This document shows, piece after piece, positions 57,708 through 64,000 of a stretch of 64,000 nt of DNA (position 1 is the first letter of the stretch; every line of letters begins with the position of its first letter). This DNA comes from Lentinula raphanica. Lineage: Eukaryota; Basidiomycota; Agaricomycetes; Agaricales; Omphalotaceae. The translations under genes and the position numbers were made by a program. The stretch covers positions 248,001 to 312,000 of the forward strand of contig JANVFP010000019.1 in NCBI GenBank assembly GCA_027919835.1, written 5' to 3'. A model generated the notes under the pieces. It made no database searches. It saw only the letters and a list, made by a program, of their open reading frames with translations, and was not told the origin of the DNA.

Positions 57708-58017
57708 TGAACGATTCGCCAGCCGATATCTATACGAGTACAATATGAGTCTGTAACCTGAATGTACAAGTTCTCATTAGAGTATACCTATACGAGTACA
57801 ATATGAGCTACGAGTAGGATGTGAGTAAGATAGCATATAACGATGTAACAAATTGTACTCACTCTTTAACCTGAACGTACAAGTTAAAGAGTGCATAATA
57901 GGTAAAACGTCTTTATATAATCCGACTGCGTAACCAAATAAACCACGACACCGATCCCTTCCTCGCCAGTCACGCTACCGCGTCCATATCGTCGCCATAC
58001 CTATACCGATTCTAACA
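57708..58017 (-). repeat. 5' LTR of the copia element
   Basis: Same length and limits as the other LTR with six base differences. Element transcription should start here and run leftward. The second TTATC copy is at 58018-58022. Confidence 0.93.
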
Positions 58018-58022
58018 TTATC
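58018..58022. repeat. target-site duplication (right)
   Basis: TTATC, identical to 52845-52849. Confidence 0.92.
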
Positions 58023-58199
58023 GATAGGATATCATCGATTTGGACACGGTCGCGGCTCGCGTCCGCTGTGATCGAAAGGCGTACTGACCACGTGTCCGTG
58101 TAATTTTCCATTGGCGCCAGACTCCAGTGCGCCGCCTGGTGCAATCGATTAACTTGTCATTACTGTAACCATCGACAACCTGCGGAACTCTCGTTATCA

Positions 58200-59099
58200 A
58201 TGTCAACCTTACACGTCTTTGTCGTCTCTCCAGATACAAGATCTGAACGTCGATTCGATCCTCATATAACAGTCGGCCAATTGAAGGTACACTGTGTACC
58301 GAGGTTTACATGGGCTAGGCTAACGATCACTGGACAGTCAAAGCTTGAGCTCTTCACAGGAATTCCCGCTGCTAGCCAAGTAATATCTGTGCTCAACTCA
58401 GAAGACAACCCAACTATTGTGGCACAACTCTCCGACGACAGTAAACCTCTCGGGTTCTATTCACTCCAAGATTGGCAAGTGCTGAAAGTACGCTGTTTGT
58501 AGGAGTCAGCTTGCGTCAATGAATACTCAAAAGAAATCCAGGTAGATGATTCGAATCCATCTGCAAGCTTCACTGGACAGCTGACTGATGTTTCCCAAGT
58601 CGACAAGTTTGAGCTGAGTGACGATGCTTATGCTCAGCGAACAGGTCAGCTATCTCCTGATGTTCTTTGATTTTTGTGCTCATATAGCCCTTCAGACAGT
58701 GTTCTTGCGTACAAACAACGACATAAAGTTGGCCGATTTGCACCAAAAGCAGAAGAGACGAAGACAGCGTCCATCCCAGCCAATATGACCGTGAACGCAC
58801 GATGCGAAGTAGAATCCCTTGAGCCAGGATTGTCAAAAAGAGGGACAATCCGATTCGTAGGCGAAACAAAATTTGCTTCGGGTGTATGGGTTGGTGTGGA
58901 GTACGATGAGCCTTTTGGGAAGAACGACGGATCGTAAGTCTTCCAATATAGCACAAGTCCGATCGTTGAATGTGTCCATAGCGTGAAGGGCGATAGATAT
59001 TTCACTTGTCGACCAAACTACGGAGTTTTCATCAAACCAGAAAAGGTCAAAGTTGGAGATTTTCCTGAGTTGGCATTGGATTTGGATGAAGAGATGTGA
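58200..59099 (+). CDS. TBCB: tubulin-folding cofactor B (CAP-Gly protein)
   Basis: The N-terminal part is a ubiquitin-like domain: [20 protein letters not shown], then [11 protein letters not shown], then [13 protein letters not shown]. The middle has [12 protein letters not shown] followed after an intron by [15 protein letters not shown], the characteristic linker of cofactor B (yeast Alf1). The C-terminal CAP-Gly domain reads [38 protein letters not shown] and [20 protein letters not shown], ending DEEM. The GKNDG loop that binds the C-terminal EEY/F-type tail of tubulin is intact. The protein acts in alpha-tubulin folding and release in the cytoplasm. The ATG at 58200 is the first in frame with the ubiquitin-like fold. 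The copia insertion ends only 178 bases upstream. Confidence 0.88.
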
Positions 59100-59318
59100 T
59101 AATCCTTTGAGCCCGGACATACATACTCTGTACAACTGTATTACCTCGGTCAGCATTGGTGGAAAGTTCAAGAAGGAGCTTGAAGGACGCGTATCAATGA
59201 GTCAACCACGTGGCGAATGTGATTAAGTCAGCAAATCTTGCGACGCGCGTCGCTTTCTTAAAGGCTTTCAGGCTTTGACTATTCACCTAAAACTTATACT
59301 TACTCGTTCATCATCACA

Positions 59319-62308
<2,990 letters not shown>

Positions 62309-62747
62309 GTCCCTCATTGGATGTTGACAAAACGCAGACCAATTTAATCATACCACGTTGTACTGTTCTCTTACTCTTCATAATAGAAATTTTCATCTCA
62401 GCGTGTATTGAAGTTGGTGAAAAATAGCGTTGAGGGGAATATAACTGTCAGCCAAGTTGTATGATTGTTATCTATACGTCAACAACCTCCTTGTCAGAGT
62501 TGATAAGGGTTACCAAACCCCTCATAAGTCTCGTTGTTTTTTTTTTCTTCCCAGTCACCTCTCGTTGAACTTGGAACTCAAAGGACTGGAAGAGACTGGA
62601 AGGAGCGACTCCGGTTATTCGGCCAAGGAAACCGTATCACGTGTCGAGAAACGCGAGCACTGACCTCACTGATCCAATTCAGTTTCATCCAACTAACCAA
62701 CTTTTGCCAGCTCTTCTCTCTCCTCACTTCATGCCCTGCTGTCTGAT
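62309..62747. other. spacer between CDC48 and the DGAT2-like gene
   Basis: This 439-base stretch holds the CDC48 3' region and the next promoter. A T-run at about 62536-62545 is the only notable element. Confidence 0.5.
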
Positions 62748-64000
62748 ATGGATGTTGGCAAGAACTTCACCTCTGCCTCGCGCTCATTGTCAAGCTCGTC
62801 ATTGAAGGACAGGCTGTCCAAAATAACCGTAACACCACTCAAACCCATCACAATTCACTCCAATATCGAGTCCGTACTGCTCAAGGCTCAAATTCCAGTT
62901 TCGTTTTGGCTAACGACGCGAGTTATACATCAGATTTGCACCGGCAAGGATACCACGCAAACGTAGAATGCAGATGCTAGCTGTAGCGGCTTGGTCGGTA
63001 GTGATAGCGCTTGCGACTGTGCTATTTCTTCTCCTATGGTAAGCATCGGATGCTTTTTACTCGAAGAATCTAACGACTACATTAGTTCAATACCATCACT
63101 TTGGCCTTTTCTAGCCGCATATCAAGCATGGATAACATGGATAGATCAAAGCCCAGAGCACGGAGGACGAACAAGCCAGTGGTTTCGGAAATTGAGTTTT
63201 TGGAAATATTTTGCTGATTATTACCCAGCGTCGTGAGTTGAAGAAGCTAATGAACGTCAACCTCTCTAATGTGCTTTGTAGGTTCTTGAAGGTTCGTCGT
63301 TATAAAACCAAGGATGGACGAGAATTCAGAAGACCCTAGGAAGCAGACCTCCCTCCCGATAGACCATATGTCTTTGGTTATCATCCTCATGGTATGCTCT
63401 TCATCCTCATTTTATTCCGGTATCTGACGTTCTTCTAGGTATAATCGGAATGTGATTACCTTCCTTTGCATCAGACTTGCTTTGAAGGTTCACAAATAAA
63501 CTGCAGGGGGGCGTTGGCAACGTTCGCAACCGAAGGTATGTTCTTACGATACATGGTATTATCTGCCTGCTTGACTGGGGTTCTCCATACAGCTACGGGT
63601 TTCTCGGCCGCGTTTCCTGGAATCAAACCACACCTTCTAACGCTTTCCAGCAATTTCCGTATGCCCTTCTATCGAGATCTCATCCTCGCCATGGGAATAT
63701 GCAGCGTTAGCAAGAAATCTTGTTCAAACATCCTCAAGTCCGGACCTGGCTCTGCCATAACCATTGTCGTGGGGGGTGCCGCTGAAAGTTTGAGCGCACA
63801 TCCTGGCACGGCGGATTTGACGCTCCGAAAGAGGTTCTTGCTTGTCACTCCTTATTTCTGTTTGTTCTCAGCGATGTTCTAGGTTGGGTTTCATCAAAGT
63901 CGCAATACAACATGGGTGAGTTTGGGCTATGGTCGGTGTGCTGTATCTGCTGAACGCGTCGTCGCAGGGCCGACTTGGTTCCAGTATTCTCTTTCGGAGA
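62748..64000 (+). CDS. DGAT2: DGAT2-type diacylglycerol acyltransferase, 3' end off the window
   Basis: Exons 62748-62868, 62922-63038 and 63086 to about 63234 are followed by more that run past the right edge. The hydrophobic block MLAVAAWSVVIALATVLFLL and SIPSLWPFLAAYQAWITW form the membrane hairpin. After it come RKLSFWKYFADYYPAS, YVFGYHPHGIIG (the catalytic HPHG), GALATFATEG, FPGIKPHLLTLSSNFRMPFY and ILKSGPGSAITIVVGGAAES. The final bases encode ADLVPVFSFGE, still in family register. These are DGAT2 hallmarks: an ER/lipid-droplet enzyme making triacylglycerol from diacylglycerol and acyl-CoA. The N-terminal junction at 62868/62922 (acceptor GCGAG) and the ATG at 62748 are the least sure parts. 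Confidence 0.83.

Larger units (their letters stand above)
52850..58017 (-). mobile_element. Ty1/copia LTR retrotransposon, complete but inactivated
   Basis: Two 310-base LTRs (52850-53159 and 57708-58017) begin TGAACG and end TAACA on the plus strand. They flank a minus-strand gag-pol. The 5-base flanks TTATC (52845-52849 and 58018-58022) are identical, a target-site duplication. A purine tract ending CAGGGGGAG directly abuts the 3' LTR. Domain order is gag zinc knuckle, protease, integrase, reverse transcriptase, RNase H, which defines the copia type. One in-frame TGA and one frameshift break pol, so the copy cannot move by itself. The LTRs differ at 6 of 310 positions by eye, so the insertion is fairly recent. 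Confidence 0.95.

Overview
The window looks like nuclear DNA of a mushroom-forming basidiomycete (Agaricomycetes). Nearly every gene is broken by many short GT-AG introns of about 50-65 bases, and genes lie on both strands with short spacers. The content also fits: F-box/LRR-type genes with paralogues, LysM secreted proteins, class 3 lipases, a GH5 glucanase-like enzyme, a Ytp1-type membrane protein and a Ty1/copia retrotransposon. No tRNA, rRNA or CRISPR was seen. Exon limits are my own splice calls from reading frame, splice signals and family conservation.

Layout. 0-19 kb is mostly conserved housekeeping: an EXPERA/TMEM97-type membrane protein (minus, runs off the left edge), the cohesin-release factor WAPL, an F-box protein, a UBA-zinc finger-UBX protein, L-rhamnonate dehydratase, an LRR/F-box-like protein, an Fmp52-type NAD(P)-binding protein and a coiled-coil protein. 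19-23.3 kb holds two tandem secreted class 3 lipases. 23.3-26.5 kb has no gene I recognise. 26.5-36 kb carries a secreted GH5 glucanase-like enzyme, an RRM protein, a Ytp1-like protein and a three-repeat MYB factor.

37.7-48.2 kb is a rearranged accessory block. It has two apparently complete FAD-dependent aromatic-type monooxygenases with a C-terminal thioredoxin-like region, a 3' fragment of the first, and a third copy with its middle deleted and its frame broken. An intact F-box gene and an F-box pseudogene lie between the duplicated halves. 48.4-52.7 kb holds a SPRY protein and two tandem LysM proteins, the second decayed at its 3' end.

52.85-58.02 kb is a complete but inactivated copia element on the minus strand. 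It has 310-base LTRs differing at 6 sites, a perfect 5-base target duplication (TTATC), one nonsense codon and one frameshift. 58.2-64 kb returns to housekeeping genes: tubulin cofactor B, CDC48/p97 and a DGAT2-type acyltransferase that runs off the right edge.

How the genes relate: WAPL, CDC48, the UBX protein (a typical CDC48 adaptor class) and tubulin cofactor B are conserved cell-division and protein-quality-control functions. The lipases, GH5 enzyme, rhamnonate dehydratase and FAD monooxygenases fit growth on plant material, though this is inference. The part most worth a second look is the duplicated monooxygenase/F-box block next to the LysM pair and the retrotransposon. I see no clear candidate for a wholly new molecular system.
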